Assembly (NCBI RefSeq): GCF_014109765.1
Contig: NZ_CP059139.1
Coordinates: 3,290,001 to 3,354,000 of the forward strand
Reading direction: 5' to 3'
DNA length: 64,000 nucleotides
Origin: Pseudomonas berkeleyensis
GTDB lineage: Bacteria > Pseudomonadota > Gammaproteobacteria > Pseudomonadales > Pseudomonadaceae
Below are positions 37,784-46,057 of this stretch, piece by piece. The notes under the pieces are model-generated. The model had not been told where the DNA came from and did no database searches. It worked only from the letters and a program-made list of their open reading frames with translations. The first letter of the stretch is position 1; each line of letters opens with the position of its first letter. Both the position numbers and the translations under genes were made by a program.

Positions 37784-39349
37784 TCAGCGGTTGAAGCGCT
37801 CCGCCAGGCTGTGCAGGTAGTCGGCCATCTCTTCCAGCTCACGGCTGATGGCTGCGCCCTGGTGCGCCTGCCCCGCGCTGTGATCGGAGAGTTGGGCGAT
37901 ACGGGTGATCTGCCGGCTGATGTCCTCGGCCACGTGGCTTTGCTCCTCGGAGGCCGCCGCCATCTGCTGGCTCATGCCGGTGATACGCGTGACCGCCGAG
38001 CTGATGCCCTCCAGCGCATCGCGTACCGACTCGACGCTCTGCACGCTGCCACGGGAAATCTCCTCGCCCTTGCCCGCCGTCACCACCGCACGCTCGGCGC
38101 CCGCACGCAGGTCGGCGATGATCTGGTGAATCTGCTCGGTGGACTGGCGGGTACGCGACGCCAGCGAGCGCACTTCATCGGCCACCACCGCGAATCCCCT
38201 GCCTTGTTCCCCTGCCCTTGCCGCCTCGATAGCAGCGTTGAGCGCCAGCAGGTTGGTCTGCTCGGCGATCGAAGTGATCACATCGGCGACGCTGCCGATC
38301 GACTGCGTGGAGTTGGCCAGTTCGTTGACCGCCTGACCGATATCGTTCACCGCCTTGGCCATCTGCCGCATCGAGTCCAGGCTGCCGACCGCCAGGTCGC
38401 GCCCTTCACGCGCCAGGCGGTCGGCCTCCTCGGCAGCGTGCGAGGTGTTCTGCACGTTGTGCGTCACTTCCTGAATAGTCGCCGCCATCTGATTGATGGC
38501 CGTGGCCGACTGATCCGTCTCGGCCCGCTGCTGGTCGAGCAGTTGGGCGCTCGAATGGGACAACTCCGCCGACTGCGCCGCCCGTTTCTTCACACTCACC
38601 CCGGCATCCTCGAGCCGGGTCAGGGCCGTCTGCAGGCGCGCCTCTTCACTGATCATGGCCATGTCCAACAGTGCCTGAGCGCCGCGGTTGTCACTGTAGG
38701 TCAGGGCGACCAAAGCGCTGGTGAACGCCTTGGGGTGCTCGGACAGCGTCTTGCGGATCAACTGGCGCTTGCTGTAGAGCTGGTAGGAGCCCAGCGCGAA
38801 CAGAATCAGGATGATGAAGGCCATCAGCCACGGCCCGGATACGACCCAGTGTGCGGCGAGAATCAGTAGTGCAGCCGCGATCAACGGCCAGGAGCGCAGC
38901 AGATCGTATGTCCAGTACTCCAGTTTGGGCACCGGCGACTTGCCCGCCCGTAAACGCGCGTAAAGGGTTTCGGCGCGACGTTTCTGCGCCTCGCTCGGTA
39001 GCGAGCGCACCGACTCGTAACCGGACATGCGGCCGTTCTCGTAGATGGGCGTGACATAGGCGCTGACCCAGTAGAAGTCGCCGTTCTTCGAGCGGTTCTT
39101 GACGATGCCCATCCAGGGTTTGCCCTGCTTGATCGTCTCCCACATGTGCCCGAATACCGCAGGCGGCATGTCCGGGTGGCGCACGAGGTTGTGCGGTTGC
39201 CCGATCAGTTCCTCACGGGTGAAGCCACTGATTTCTACGAATGCATCGTTGCAATAGGTGATCTTGCTGTTGAGGTCGGTGGTGGAAATCAGTCGTTCGT
39301 CAGCTGGGAAGGTTCTTTCACGCTGACTCACAGGCAGGTTCTGGCGCAT
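37784..39349 (-). CDS. aer: Aerotaxis receptor Aer (PAS-containing MCP)
   Basis: Energy/oxygen chemoreceptor. 521 residues from ATG 39349, the length recalled for P. aeruginosa Aer. An N-terminal PAS domain (about 10-120) has the FAD-type signature [32 protein letters not shown]. Two closely spaced TM helices lie at about 150-190, so there is no periplasmic sensor. The C-terminal signalling domain carries the hairpin tip [20 protein letters not shown]. There is no CheB/CheR tether. A REP element follows its stop. Confidence 0.93.
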   Translation of the reverse strand: MRQNLPVSQRERTFPADERLISTTDLNSKITYCNDAFVEISGFTREELIGQPHNLVRHPDMPPAVFGHMWETIKQGKPWMGIVKNRSKNGDFYWVSAYVTPIYENGRMSGYESVRSLPSEAQKRRAETLYARLRAGKSPVPKLEYWTYDLLRSWPLIAAALLILAAHWVVSGPWLMAFIILILFALGSYQLYSKRQLIRKTLSEHPKAFTSALVALTYSDNRGAQALLDMAMISEEARLQTALTRLEDAGVSVKKRAAQSAELSHSSAQLLDQQRAETDQSATAINQMAATIQEVTHNVQNTSHAAEEADRLAREGRDLAVGSLDSMRQMAKAVNDIGQAVNELANSTQSIGSVADVITSIAEQTNLLALNAAIEAARAGEQGRGFAVVADEVRSLASRTRQSTEQIHQIIADLRAGAERAVVTAGKGEEISRGSVQSVESVRDALEGISSAVTRITGMSQQMAAASEEQSHVAEDISRQITRIAQLSDHSAGQAHQGAAISRELEEMADYLHSLAERFNR

Positions 39350-39466
39350 CAAGGCTTCCCTGTTCGCATTGGAATTGGTACAGACGTATGAATAAGTACT
39401 AGCACAGCCTAATAAGCGCGCCAGCCGCTGGCTTTACGTCTTTCGAAGGATAAAGGCGACCCTGTT

Positions 39467-40360
39467 TCAGATCTGATTCAGTTGCGTCTTGAGCAGATCA
39501 CGAAACGTCTGAATGAGGGGTTCACGTGTACGGCCGCGCCGCAGGATCAGCGAGAACGGTGCCTGGTAACCGAAGGTGGCGGGCAGCAGCACACGCAGCT
39601 TGCCCTGATCCACCCAGTGCTGGGCGTAGTGTTCCGGTAGATAGCCGATATAGGCGCCGGAAAGCACCAGAATCAGTTGTGCTTCCATCGACTCCACGGT
39701 CGCCGCGCTGTGCTTGAAACCGTGGCGTGCCAGCTCGGCCTGGCTCCAGTAGCCACGGCCAACCATGCGCTGCTGGGTGATCAGTTCTTCGGGTATCCGC
39801 CGCTGCTCGAACAGGGCATGCCGTTCGCTGCAGTACAGCCAATGCTGCTCACGGTACAGCGGCTGGTAGACCAGGCCGTTCATGCGTGTGGAGAAAGCGC
39901 CGATGGCCAGATCCAGGCGGTTGTCCAACACCGCCAGCTGCAGCTCGTAGGGGCTCATCACCGACAGGTGCATATGCACGCCTGGGTGCTCCTGGCTGTA
40001 GGCACCGATCACCTCGGCCAGCGGCAGGGCCGGGTCGCTGACGGTGGAGTCCAGCACACCGAGATTGAGCGTGCCGCGCAATTCGCCCTTGAGCGCCGCC
40101 GAGTAACGCTCGAAGCCCTCGAGCTCGCCAAGCAGGCGCAGGGTTTCCTGATAGAACAGCTCGCCCTTGCTGGTCAGGCTGAAGCCGCCACGACCACGAT
40201 GACAAAGCACGATGCCGAGCTGGCTTTCCAGCTGGCTCATGTAGGTGCTGATCGCCGAAGTGGACAGGTTCAGCTCCTGCTGCGCCGCGGCGAAGCCCTG
40301 GTGGCGCACCACGGCGACGAAGATCTTCAACAGTTTCAGGTCGGGCAAGGCGAAGGACAT
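39467..40360 (-). CDS. LysR-family regulator of the guanidino/amino-acid cluster
   Basis: A 297-residue LTTR. ATG 40360 is chosen because the helix-turn-helix begins directly after it (LKLLKIFVAVVRHQGFAAAQQELNLSTSAISTYMSQLE); the frame runs further upstream without homology. The effector-binding domain is about 90-297 (LNLGVLDSTVSDPALPLAEV...). It faces the ten-gene catabolic region, so it is the natural candidate for the protein that binds the twin palindromes at 40601 and 45956. In P. aeruginosa a LysR gene, gbuR, sits beside gbuA (from memory); this gene may be its counterpart, displaced by the inserted block, but orthology is not shown. Confidence 0.82.
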   Translation of the reverse strand: MSFALPDLKLLKIFVAVVRHQGFAAAQQELNLSTSAISTYMSQLESQLGIVLCHRGRGGFSLTSKGELFYQETLRLLGELEGFERYSAALKGELRGTLNLGVLDSTVSDPALPLAEVIGAYSQEHPGVHMHLSVMSPYELQLAVLDNRLDLAIGAFSTRMNGLVYQPLYREQHWLYCSERHALFEQRRIPEELITQQRMVGRGYWSQAELARHGFKHSAATVESMEAQLILVLSGAYIGYLPEHYAQHWVDQGKLRVLLPATFGYQAPFSLILRRGRTREPLIQTFRDLLKTQLNQI

Positions 40361-40429
40361 GAGGGCGCACGGCGGATTAACAGGGCGCCAGTGTAGCGCC
40401 ATACAAGCACCGTCGGCATCCAGAGCAGT

Positions 40430-40490
40430 GCAGCGTTTCAGAGCGGATTTATCCGCGAGTTTCGCGGTTGAAGCCGCTCTGAAACGCTGC
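40430..40490. repeat. Nested perfect hairpin, 17-base arms
   Basis: Arms GCAGCGTTTCAGAGCGG (40430-40446) and the exact reverse complement (40474-40490) enclose an inner hairpin CCGCGA-GTT-TCGCGG (40453-40467). It does not resemble the REP families. It could be a miniature element or a structured leader of the LysR mRNA. Confidence 0.75.
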
Positions 40491-40528
40491 CTAACTCCAC
40501 ACACTGACCTGCGAAACAATCAGTGCGC

Positions 40529-40582
40529 ACGGCGCACCCTACGGAACGGCGTTGGCTTGGTGGCCCGGATGAAATCCGGGGC
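40529..40582. repeat. Two half REP elements
   Basis: GTGCGCACGGCGCACCCTAC (about 40530-40549) is one arm of the GTAGGGTGCG family. GGCCCGGATGAAATCCGGGG (40562-40581) is part of the GTAGCCCGGATG family. Each lacks its partner. Confidence 0.6.
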
Positions 40583-40599
40583 AAGGCACGGAACATCGA

Positions 40600-40648
40600 T
40601 AGTTCAGTAATCACTGAACTAAGTATTTGCTCAACGCGATTTAATCCG
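40600..40648. promoter_or_regulatory. Candidate operator A of the LysR regulator
   Basis: Perfect inverted repeat TAGTTCAGT-AATC-ACTGAACTA (40600-40621), core TTCA-N8-TGAA, followed by AAGTATTTGC and CGATTT. The same layout and tail recur upstream of gbuA (45956-46003), with 32 of 48 aligned bases the same. Confidence 0.7.
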
Positions 40649-40773
40649 TTCGCGCGCTGAGCCAACAATGCAGCCATAACCAGGCACCGGCTCGAACCGG
40701 ACGCCATTTCGGGCGATACACCACGCCCCTTTGCCAATCTGCCGCTGACCTTCGCCCTCTCCAGGAGACGGCC

Positions 40774-41616
40774 ATGCGACTGGAAATCTTCCGCACCCTC
40801 TGGGGTTATCGCGGCAGTTGGCAGCAAGCGCTCGACGAAGCGCTCGGTGCCGGCTTCGACGGTATCGAAGCGCGCATCCCCGAGACGACCGCGCAACGCA
40901 GTGCAAATGCCCGCCTGCTACGCGAACAGAACGTCCCCTATATCGCCACCCTGTTCACTTCCACCCCGGTACTGCCGCGTCAGAGCGACAGCCCCCAGGC
41001 GCACCTCGAAGACCTGCGCAGAAAGCTCGACTGGGCTGCCGAACTCGAACCGCGCCTGGTCAACGTACTGCCCGGCAACGACCGCTGGGCACTGAGCGAA
41101 CAGGTCGACTTCTTCGCCCGTGCCGTCGAACTGGCAGATGCCAGTGGCCTGCACGTCTGCTTCGAGATTCATCGCGGCCGTTCGCTGTACAGCCCCTGGG
41201 TCACCCTCGACGTGATCCGCCAGGTGCCCGAACTGCGCTTTACCAGCGACATCAGCCACTGGCTGGTGACCTGCGAGCGCCTGCTGGACGACCCCACCGA
41301 TGACCTTTCCGCGTTCATCGAGCGGGTCGACCATATCCAGGCCCGCGTGGGCTACGACCAGGGCCCACAGGTGCCGCACCCCGGCGCACCGGAATACGCC
41401 GAGGTACTGGCCTTTCATCAGCGCCACTGGGAAAACATCTGGAGCAGCCAGGAAAAACGCGGCCTGCAGACCACCACCCTGACCCCCGAATTCGGCCCGG
41501 ACGGCTACCTGCATCACCTGCCCTTTACCGACGTGCCGGTGGCCGACCTGTGGCAGCTCAACCAGTGGATGGCGCGCTGCGAGCGCCAGCACTTCCACCG
41601 TTTCACCAGTCGCTGA
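40774..41616 (+). CDS. TIM-barrel sugar isomerase/epimerase-like protein
   Basis: 280 residues in the xylose-isomerase-like AP-endonuclease 2 fold. Pattern: MRLEIFRTLWGY...ALDEALGAGFDGIEARIPE; then VCFEIHRGRS, with a Glu and His at the barrel end; TSDISHWLVTCE; DHIQARVGYDQGPQVP; and LTPEFGPDGYL. The Glu, Asp, His and Glu in these segments fit the metal site of the family. Good ribosome site (AGGAG). It is the first gene of a run in which the next starts 10 bases after its stop. The substrate is unknown; members act on sugars, hydroxypyruvate, inosose or ketose derivatives. Together with the class II aldolase downstream it suggests processing of a hydroxylated product. Confidence 0.82.
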   Translation: MRLEIFRTLWGYRGSWQQALDEALGAGFDGIEARIPETTAQRSANARLLREQNVPYIATLFTSTPVLPRQSDSPQAHLEDLRRKLDWAAELEPRLVNVLPGNDRWALSEQVDFFARAVELADASGLHVCFEIHRGRSLYSPWVTLDVIRQVPELRFTSDISHWLVTCERLLDDPTDDLSAFIERVDHIQARVGYDQGPQVPHPGAPEYAEVLAFHQRHWENIWSSQEKRGLQTTTLTPEFGPDGYLHHLPFTDVPVADLWQLNQWMARCERQHFHRFTSR

Positions 41617-41625
41617 GGAGCCGTG

Positions 41626-42666
41626 ATGAACAACAAGGCCAAACATTTCACCGAAATCCCCGTGGTCGACATCGCCGGCCTGTTCAGCAGTGATCCGGCC
41701 GCACGCCTGGCCGTGGCCGAGAACCTGGGCCGCGCCGCACGTGACGTGGGCTTTCTCTACATCAGCGGCCACGGCATCGAGCAGGCACTGATCGACGGCC
41801 TGCACCGCGCCGCCGAGAACTACTTCGCCCAGCCGCTGGACGACAAGATGCGCCACTACATCGGCACCTCGGCTAGCCACAAGGGCTTCGTACCCGAGGG
41901 CGAGGAGCGCTACAGCGTCGGCAAGCCGGATCACAAGGAAGCCTTCGACATCGGCTTCGAAGTCCCCGCCGACAACCCGCTGGTGCTGGCCGGCACGCCG
42001 CTGCTGGGGCCCAACGACTGGCCAACCCTGCCCAATTTCAAGGAGGCGGTGCAGGCCTACTACGCACGCATCTTCCAGCTTGGCCGCACGCTGTTCCGTG
42101 GCTTCGCCCTGGCCCTCGGCCTGCCGGAAAACACCTTCGACGAGATGGCCAACTTCCCGCCGTCGAAACTGCGCCTGATCCACTACCCCTTCGATGGCGA
42201 CGCGCAGGACGCGCCCGGCATCGGCGCACACACCGACTACGAGTGCTTCACTATCCTGCTCGCCGACCGCCCGGGACTGGAGGTGATGAACGACCTCGGC
42301 CAATGGATCGACGCACCGCCGCGCGAGGGCACCTTCGTCGTCAACATCGGCGACATGCTCGAGGTGATGAGTGCCGGCACCTTCGTCGCGACCTCGCACC
42401 GCGTACGCAAGGTCAGCCAGGAGCGCTACTCGTTCCCGTTCTTCTATGCCTGCGACTACCACACGCAGATCCGCCCGCTGCCGCAGTTCGAAGCCGCCGG
42501 CCAGAGCTACGAGGCCATCAGCATCGGCGAGCACATGTGGAGCCAGGCGCTGCAGACCTACCAATACCTCAAGAAGCGCGTCGAGGACGGCCAGTTGCAG
42601 CTGCCCGAACGCGCCCGCCGGCCGTCCAGCTTCGGCCATCTGAAGCACCAGCCGAGCGCGCTGTGA
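41626..42666 (+). CDS. 2-oxoglutarate/Fe(II)-dependent dioxygenase, isopenicillin-N-synthase fold
   Basis: A 346-residue oxygenase. ATG 41626 is five bases after GAGGAG; a GTG at 41623 would be too close. Iron ligands are His202, Asp204 (AHTDYEC) and His258 (ATSHRV); Arg267 (ERYSFPFF) is placed to bind 2-oxoglutarate. The N-terminal DIOX_N part reads [10 protein letters not shown]...[12 protein letters not shown]. The family contains amino-acid and arginine/homoarginine hydroxylases and the ethylene-forming enzyme as well as antibiotic enzymes. Beside an amino-acid importer and guanidinobutyrase, hydroxylation of an amino or guanidino acid is a reasonable inference, but no specific substrate can be read from the sequence. 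P. aeruginosa PA4191, also next to an amino-acid ABC transporter, may be similar (from memory). Confidence 0.88.
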   Translation: MNNKAKHFTEIPVVDIAGLFSSDPAARLAVAENLGRAARDVGFLYISGHGIEQALIDGLHRAAENYFAQPLDDKMRHYIGTSASHKGFVPEGEERYSVGKPDHKEAFDIGFEVPADNPLVLAGTPLLGPNDWPTLPNFKEAVQAYYARIFQLGRTLFRGFALALGLPENTFDEMANFPPSKLRLIHYPFDGDAQDAPGIGAHTDYECFTILLADRPGLEVMNDLGQWIDAPPREGTFVVNIGDMLEVMSAGTFVATSHRVRKVSQERYSFPFFYACDYHTQIRPLPQFEAAGQSYEAISIGEHMWSQALQTYQYLKKRVEDGQLQLPERARRPSSFGHLKHQPSAL

Positions 42667-42721
42667 CTTTCCCCTATGTAGCCCGCTGCCAACACAAAAA
42701 ACTGATCCGGAGATAAGCACA

Positions 42722-43528
42722 ATGGCAACCCGTACCCCGCTGCGCACCACCGCCCTGGCCCTCACGTGCACCCTCGTTGGCCTGTTCGCCACCGCCCACG
42801 CCGCCGAAACGCCCAAGACCCTCGCCAGCGGCGAGCTGAAGGTGGGCATGGAGATTTCCTACCCGCCATTCGAATACTACGAAGGCGACAAGGTGCTCGG
42901 CTTCGACCCGGAAGTCTCGGCCGCTCTGGCCAAGCGCCTGGGCCTGACCGCCAGCTTCAGCGATATCAGCTTCCCCAACCTGATCCTCGGCCTCGACGCT
43001 GGCCGCTTCGACACCATCATTTCCGGCATGTACATCCTTCCCGAACGCCTGGAAAAAGCCGACGCCATCCCCTACGCCAAGACCGGTGCAGCGATCATGG
43101 TGCGCAGCGACGCCGAGAAAAAACCGGCCACTCCTGAGGAGCTGTGCGGCATGACCGTCGGCCTGCAACAGGGCACCTCGTGGATTCCGGCGCTGCAAAA
43201 AGTCTCCGACGGCTACTGCAAGGAACAAGGTGCCGGCGCGATCACCATCAACCAGTACCCGACCACCGCCGAAACCACCCAGGCGCTGCTCTCCGGCCAT
43301 ATCCAGGCACACCTGGAGATCGACGCCGCCTCGCTGCGCATCGTCGAACGCGCCAAGGGCCGTATCGCCATCAGCTCCAAGGGCTCGATCTACCCGCAGG
43401 TGCTGGGCATCTACGTGAAGAAAGGCAACGCCCAGTTGCTCGACGCCCTGAAAGCCGCGCTGGACGAGTTCAAGGCCAGCGGCGAGTACAGCGAGCTATT
43501 GAAGAAATACAACCTGGAAGAAGCCTGA
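42722..43528 (+). CDS. Periplasmic amino-acid-binding protein (SBP family 3)
   Basis: Ligand-capturing component of the ABC importer. 268 residues, signal peptide 1-27 (ending AHA). Family 3 features: LKVGMEISYPPFEYYEGDKVLGFDPEVS; FDTIISGMYILPERLEKADAIPYAK, with the Arg expected to hold the ligand alpha-carboxylate; and the HIQAHLEIDAAS segment with an Asp where family members bind the alpha-amino group. Two Cys (about 141 and 160) may form a disulphide. This suggests an amino-acid-like ligand, not free guanidine. GGAG precedes the ATG. A terminator-like hairpin follows and may lower expression of the permease gene. Confidence 0.9.
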   Translation: MATRTPLRTTALALTCTLVGLFATAHAAETPKTLASGELKVGMEISYPPFEYYEGDKVLGFDPEVSAALAKRLGLTASFSDISFPNLILGLDAGRFDTIISGMYILPERLEKADAIPYAKTGAAIMVRSDAEKKPATPEELCGMTVGLQQGTSWIPALQKVSDGYCKEQGAGAITINQYPTTAETTQALLSGHIQAHLEIDAASLRIVERAKGRIAISSKGSIYPQVLGIYVKKGNAQLLDALKAALDEFKASGEYSELLKKYNLEEA

Positions 43529-43591
43529 AGCCAACCCGTGGGTGAACCTGATGGCTCGCCCACGAACGCTACATGACATGACCGCTTCACC

Positions 43592-43629
43592 CCGCTGGCC
43601 GGTACTCGCTCCGGCCAGCGGCCTTTTTT
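43592..43629 (+). terminator. Terminator/attenuator between binding protein and permease genes
   Basis: Stem CCGCTGGCCGG (43592-43602) / CCGGCCAGCGG (43611-43621), 8-base loop, then six T within nine bases. It probably gives partial termination, so that the binding protein is made in excess. Confidence 0.85.
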
Positions 43630-43653
43630 CGGCTTGAGTCGCAGGTGCCCCAT

Positions 43654-45168
43654 ATGCCGTTCGAATGGAGCTATTTCTTCTCCCTGTTTTCCATGCCGGC
43701 CTTCTGGGCCGCGTGCTGGACGGTGGTAAAACTCAGTAGCCTGGCCTGGCTGCTCGGCCTGGCGCTGGGCTTTGGTCTGGCCAGTGCCAAGCAGGCCACC
43801 AGCCGCTGGCTCAGCGCACCGGCCGCGATCTACGTGTGGTTCTTTCGCAGCGTACCGCTGCTGGTACTACTGATCTTCGTCTACAACCTGCCACAGCTAA
43901 TCCCGGCCAGCGGCAAGGTGCTGTCGAATCCCTTCTATGCCGGCCTGTTCGCCCTGGTGCTGACCGAAGCGGCGTACATGGCGGAGATTCACCGTGGTGG
44001 CTTGTTGTCGGTGGCCAAGGGTCAGCGCGAGGCCGCCCGTGCCCTGGGTATCGGCCGGCTCGGCGCGCAACGGCTGATCGTGGTGCCGCAGGCCTTTCGC
44101 ATCGCCCTGCCGACGCTGACCAACGAGTACGTCACCATCGTCAAGCTGACCTCACTGGTCTCGGTGATCTCCCTCAGCGAGTTGCTGCTGGTCGGCCAGC
44201 GCCTCTACGCGCAGAACTTCCTGGTACTGGAAACCCTCGGCGCCGTGGCCGTGTACTACGTGCTGATCGTCAGCCTGTTCGGTTGGGGCCTGCAATATCT
44301 CGAACGCCACCTCGATCTTGGTCGACGCAAGCCGGGCACGCTCGTCGATGCCCAGGTAGTCGAGCTGCGCAGCGACCTGCCGCAAGTGACCGCCGGCAGC
44401 ACGCAGGTTCGCGAGCCCGGCGCCCCGGCAGCACTGCACCTGAGCAATATCCACAAGCACTACGGCGATCACCATGTGCTCAAGGGCATCGACCTGAGCG
44501 TGCAACCCGGCGAGGTGATTTCCATCATCGGCCCGTCCGGCTCCGGAAAGACCTCGCTGATCCGCACCATCAACGGCCTGGAAAGCATCGACGAAGGCGA
44601 GATCGTGCTGTTCGGTGAGGCCTTCATCCGAGCCGGCGACCGTCCCGAGAACCGTCGCCAACGCGAAGGTGTACGGCGCATCGGCATGGTGTTCCAGAGT
44701 TTCAACCTGTTCCCGCACCGCACCATTCTCGACAACGTCCTGCTCGCGCCGCGCTACCACGGCCTGGGCGATGCTGCCGAACTGCGTCAGCAGGCTCTGG
44801 CCCTGCTGGACAAGGTCGGCCTGCTGGCCCACGCCAACAAGTACCCGCACCAGCTCTCCGGCGGCCAGCAGCAGCGTGTGGCCATCGCCCGCGCCCTGGC
44901 GATGAAACCGGACATCATGCTGTTCGACGAGCCCACCTCGGCGCTCGACCCGGAACTGGTGGGCGACGTGCTCGCGGTGATTCGCGACCTGGCCCGCGAG
45001 GGCATGACCATGCTCATCGTCACCCACGAGATGGACTTTGCCCTGTCGATTTCCGACCGCGTGCTGTTCATGGAAAACGGCCATGTCCAGCTCGACGCCT
45101 CACCCGAGGCCATCCGCACCGGCAATCACGAACGCGTACGCCGCTTCATCGGCCTGGAGAACGCATGA
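43654..45168 (+). CDS. Amino-acid ABC importer with permease and ATPase fused
   Basis: 504 residues from ATG 43654 (GTG 43645 also possible). Residues 1-225 are a HisM/GlnP-type permease with about five TM helices and the EAA loop (EAAYMAEIHRGGLLSVAKGQREAARALG). Residues about 250-504 are the ATPase: Walker A GPSGSGKTS, Q-loop VFQSFNLFPH, signature LSGGQQQR, Walker B IMLFDEPTSALD, H-loop VTHEMDF. Most relatives encode these as separate proteins; here one chain carries both and would work as a homodimer. The stop overlaps the aldolase start by four bases. Confidence 0.92.
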   Translation: MPFEWSYFFSLFSMPAFWAACWTVVKLSSLAWLLGLALGFGLASAKQATSRWLSAPAAIYVWFFRSVPLLVLLIFVYNLPQLIPASGKVLSNPFYAGLFALVLTEAAYMAEIHRGGLLSVAKGQREAARALGIGRLGAQRLIVVPQAFRIALPTLTNEYVTIVKLTSLVSVISLSELLLVGQRLYAQNFLVLETLGAVAVYYVLIVSLFGWGLQYLERHLDLGRRKPGTLVDAQVVELRSDLPQVTAGSTQVREPGAPAALHLSNIHKHYGDHHVLKGIDLSVQPGEVISIIGPSGSGKTSLIRTINGLESIDEGEIVLFGEAFIRAGDRPENRRQREGVRRIGMVFQSFNLFPHRTILDNVLLAPRYHGLGDAAELRQQALALLDKVGLLAHANKYPHQLSGGQQQRVAIARALAMKPDIMLFDEPTSALDPELVGDVLAVIRDLAREGMTMLIVTHEMDFALSISDRVLFMENGHVQLDASPEAIRTGNHERVRRFIGLENA

Positions 45169-45887
45169 ACGACATCGCCACCTTGCGCCGCGACCTGGCC
45201 GCGGCCTACCGACTGGCCGCCCTGTTCGGCTGGGACGACACCCTCTACACGCACTTCTCCGTGCGCCTGCCCGGCGACGGCGAGCCGCGCTTTCTTATCA
45301 ACCCGTTCGGCCTGTTCTTCGAGGAGATTCGCGCCAGCGACCTGATCGTGGTGGACATGCATGGCAAGGTGGTCGAGGGCAACGCCGACTACAACGTCGC
45401 CGGTTTCACCATCCACAGCGCCGTGCACATGGCCCGCGACGACGCCCACTGCGTGATCCACACCCATACCCTGGCCGGTATGGCGGTGGCCGCGCAGGAT
45501 AACGGCCTCTTGCAGCTCAACCAGATCAGCACCGAATTCCACGGGCGCCTGGGCTATCACGCCTACGAAGGCGTGGCGCTGGATCTGGACGAGCGAGTGC
45601 GCATCCAGGCCTCGCTGGGCGACAACATCGCCCTGCTGCTGCGCCACCACGGCCTGCTCAGCGTCGGCGCCAGCGTCGCCGATGCCTTCTACGTCATGCA
45701 TTACCTGAACCGCGCCTGCGAGATCCAGCTCGCCGCCACCGGCGGTGGCCAGCCCTGCAGCGAGATTCCCGCGCACCTGGCGCAACACGCCTGCGAGCAA
45801 CTACAGGGCGCCGAATGGCAACGCCAGCTGATCTGGCAAGCCTGGCTGCGCAAGCTCGATCGACTCGATCCCAGCTACCGGCAGTAG
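45165..45887 (+). CDS. Class II aldolase/adducin-family protein
   Basis: 240 residues. Zinc-dependent fold shared by fuculose-phosphate aldolase, ribulose-5-phosphate 4-epimerase and decarboxylating relatives. Motifs: GWDDTLYTHFSVRLPG; INPFGLFFEEIRASDLIVVD; the zinc His pair in CVIHTHTLAGMAVAA; and the third His in LLRHHGLLSVG. The family needs an acid residue after the first motif; Glu in FFEEI is a candidate. It is translationally coupled to the ABC importer (ATGA), so it probably acts on the imported compound or a product of it. A retro-aldol step after hydroxylation by the dioxygenase is one hypothesis. Confidence 0.88.
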   Translation: MNDIATLRRDLAAAYRLAALFGWDDTLYTHFSVRLPGDGEPRFLINPFGLFFEEIRASDLIVVDMHGKVVEGNADYNVAGFTIHSAVHMARDDAHCVIHTHTLAGMAVAAQDNGLLQLNQISTEFHGRLGYHAYEGVALDLDERVRIQASLGDNIALLLRHHGLLSVGASVADAFYVMHYLNRACEIQLAATGGGQPCSEIPAHLAQHACEQLQGAEWQRQLIWQAWLRKLDRLDPSYRQ

Positions 45888-45952
45888 GCTACGCCGTGCC
45901 TATCACGACCCTCTTCACCACAACAGAACACAGCTGGCATGGGGCTTCCAGC

Positions 45953-46003
45953 CTTACTTCAGGTATTCGTGAAGTAAGTTTTTGCCCCAGCCGATTTTTC
46001 CCA
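45953..46003. promoter_or_regulatory. Candidate operator B of the LysR regulator, upstream of gbuA
   Basis: Inverted repeat CTTACTTCA-N8-TGAAGTAAG (45953-45978), core TTCA-N8-TGAA as in site A, followed by AAGTTTTTGC and CGATTT. It ends about 55 bases before the gbuA start. Confidence 0.7.
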
Positions 46004-46057
46004 GCGTCTGGCCGGTCAAGACTCCGGCCACAACCAGAACGAGCCTGAGGCCTACCC

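Larger units (their letters stand above)
40361..40773. other. 413-base regulatory region between LysR and the catabolic operon
   Basis: Gene-free. It holds a nested hairpin (40430-40490), two half REP elements (40529-40582), a palindromic operator candidate (40600-40621) and the ribosome site AGGAG before 40774. Nothing else was recognised. Confidence 0.7.

Noticed and set aside
40918..42849. 643-codon minus-strand frame
   Set aside because: It overlaps the TIM-barrel, dioxygenase and SBP genes in antisense; those have full family motifs and ribosome sites.
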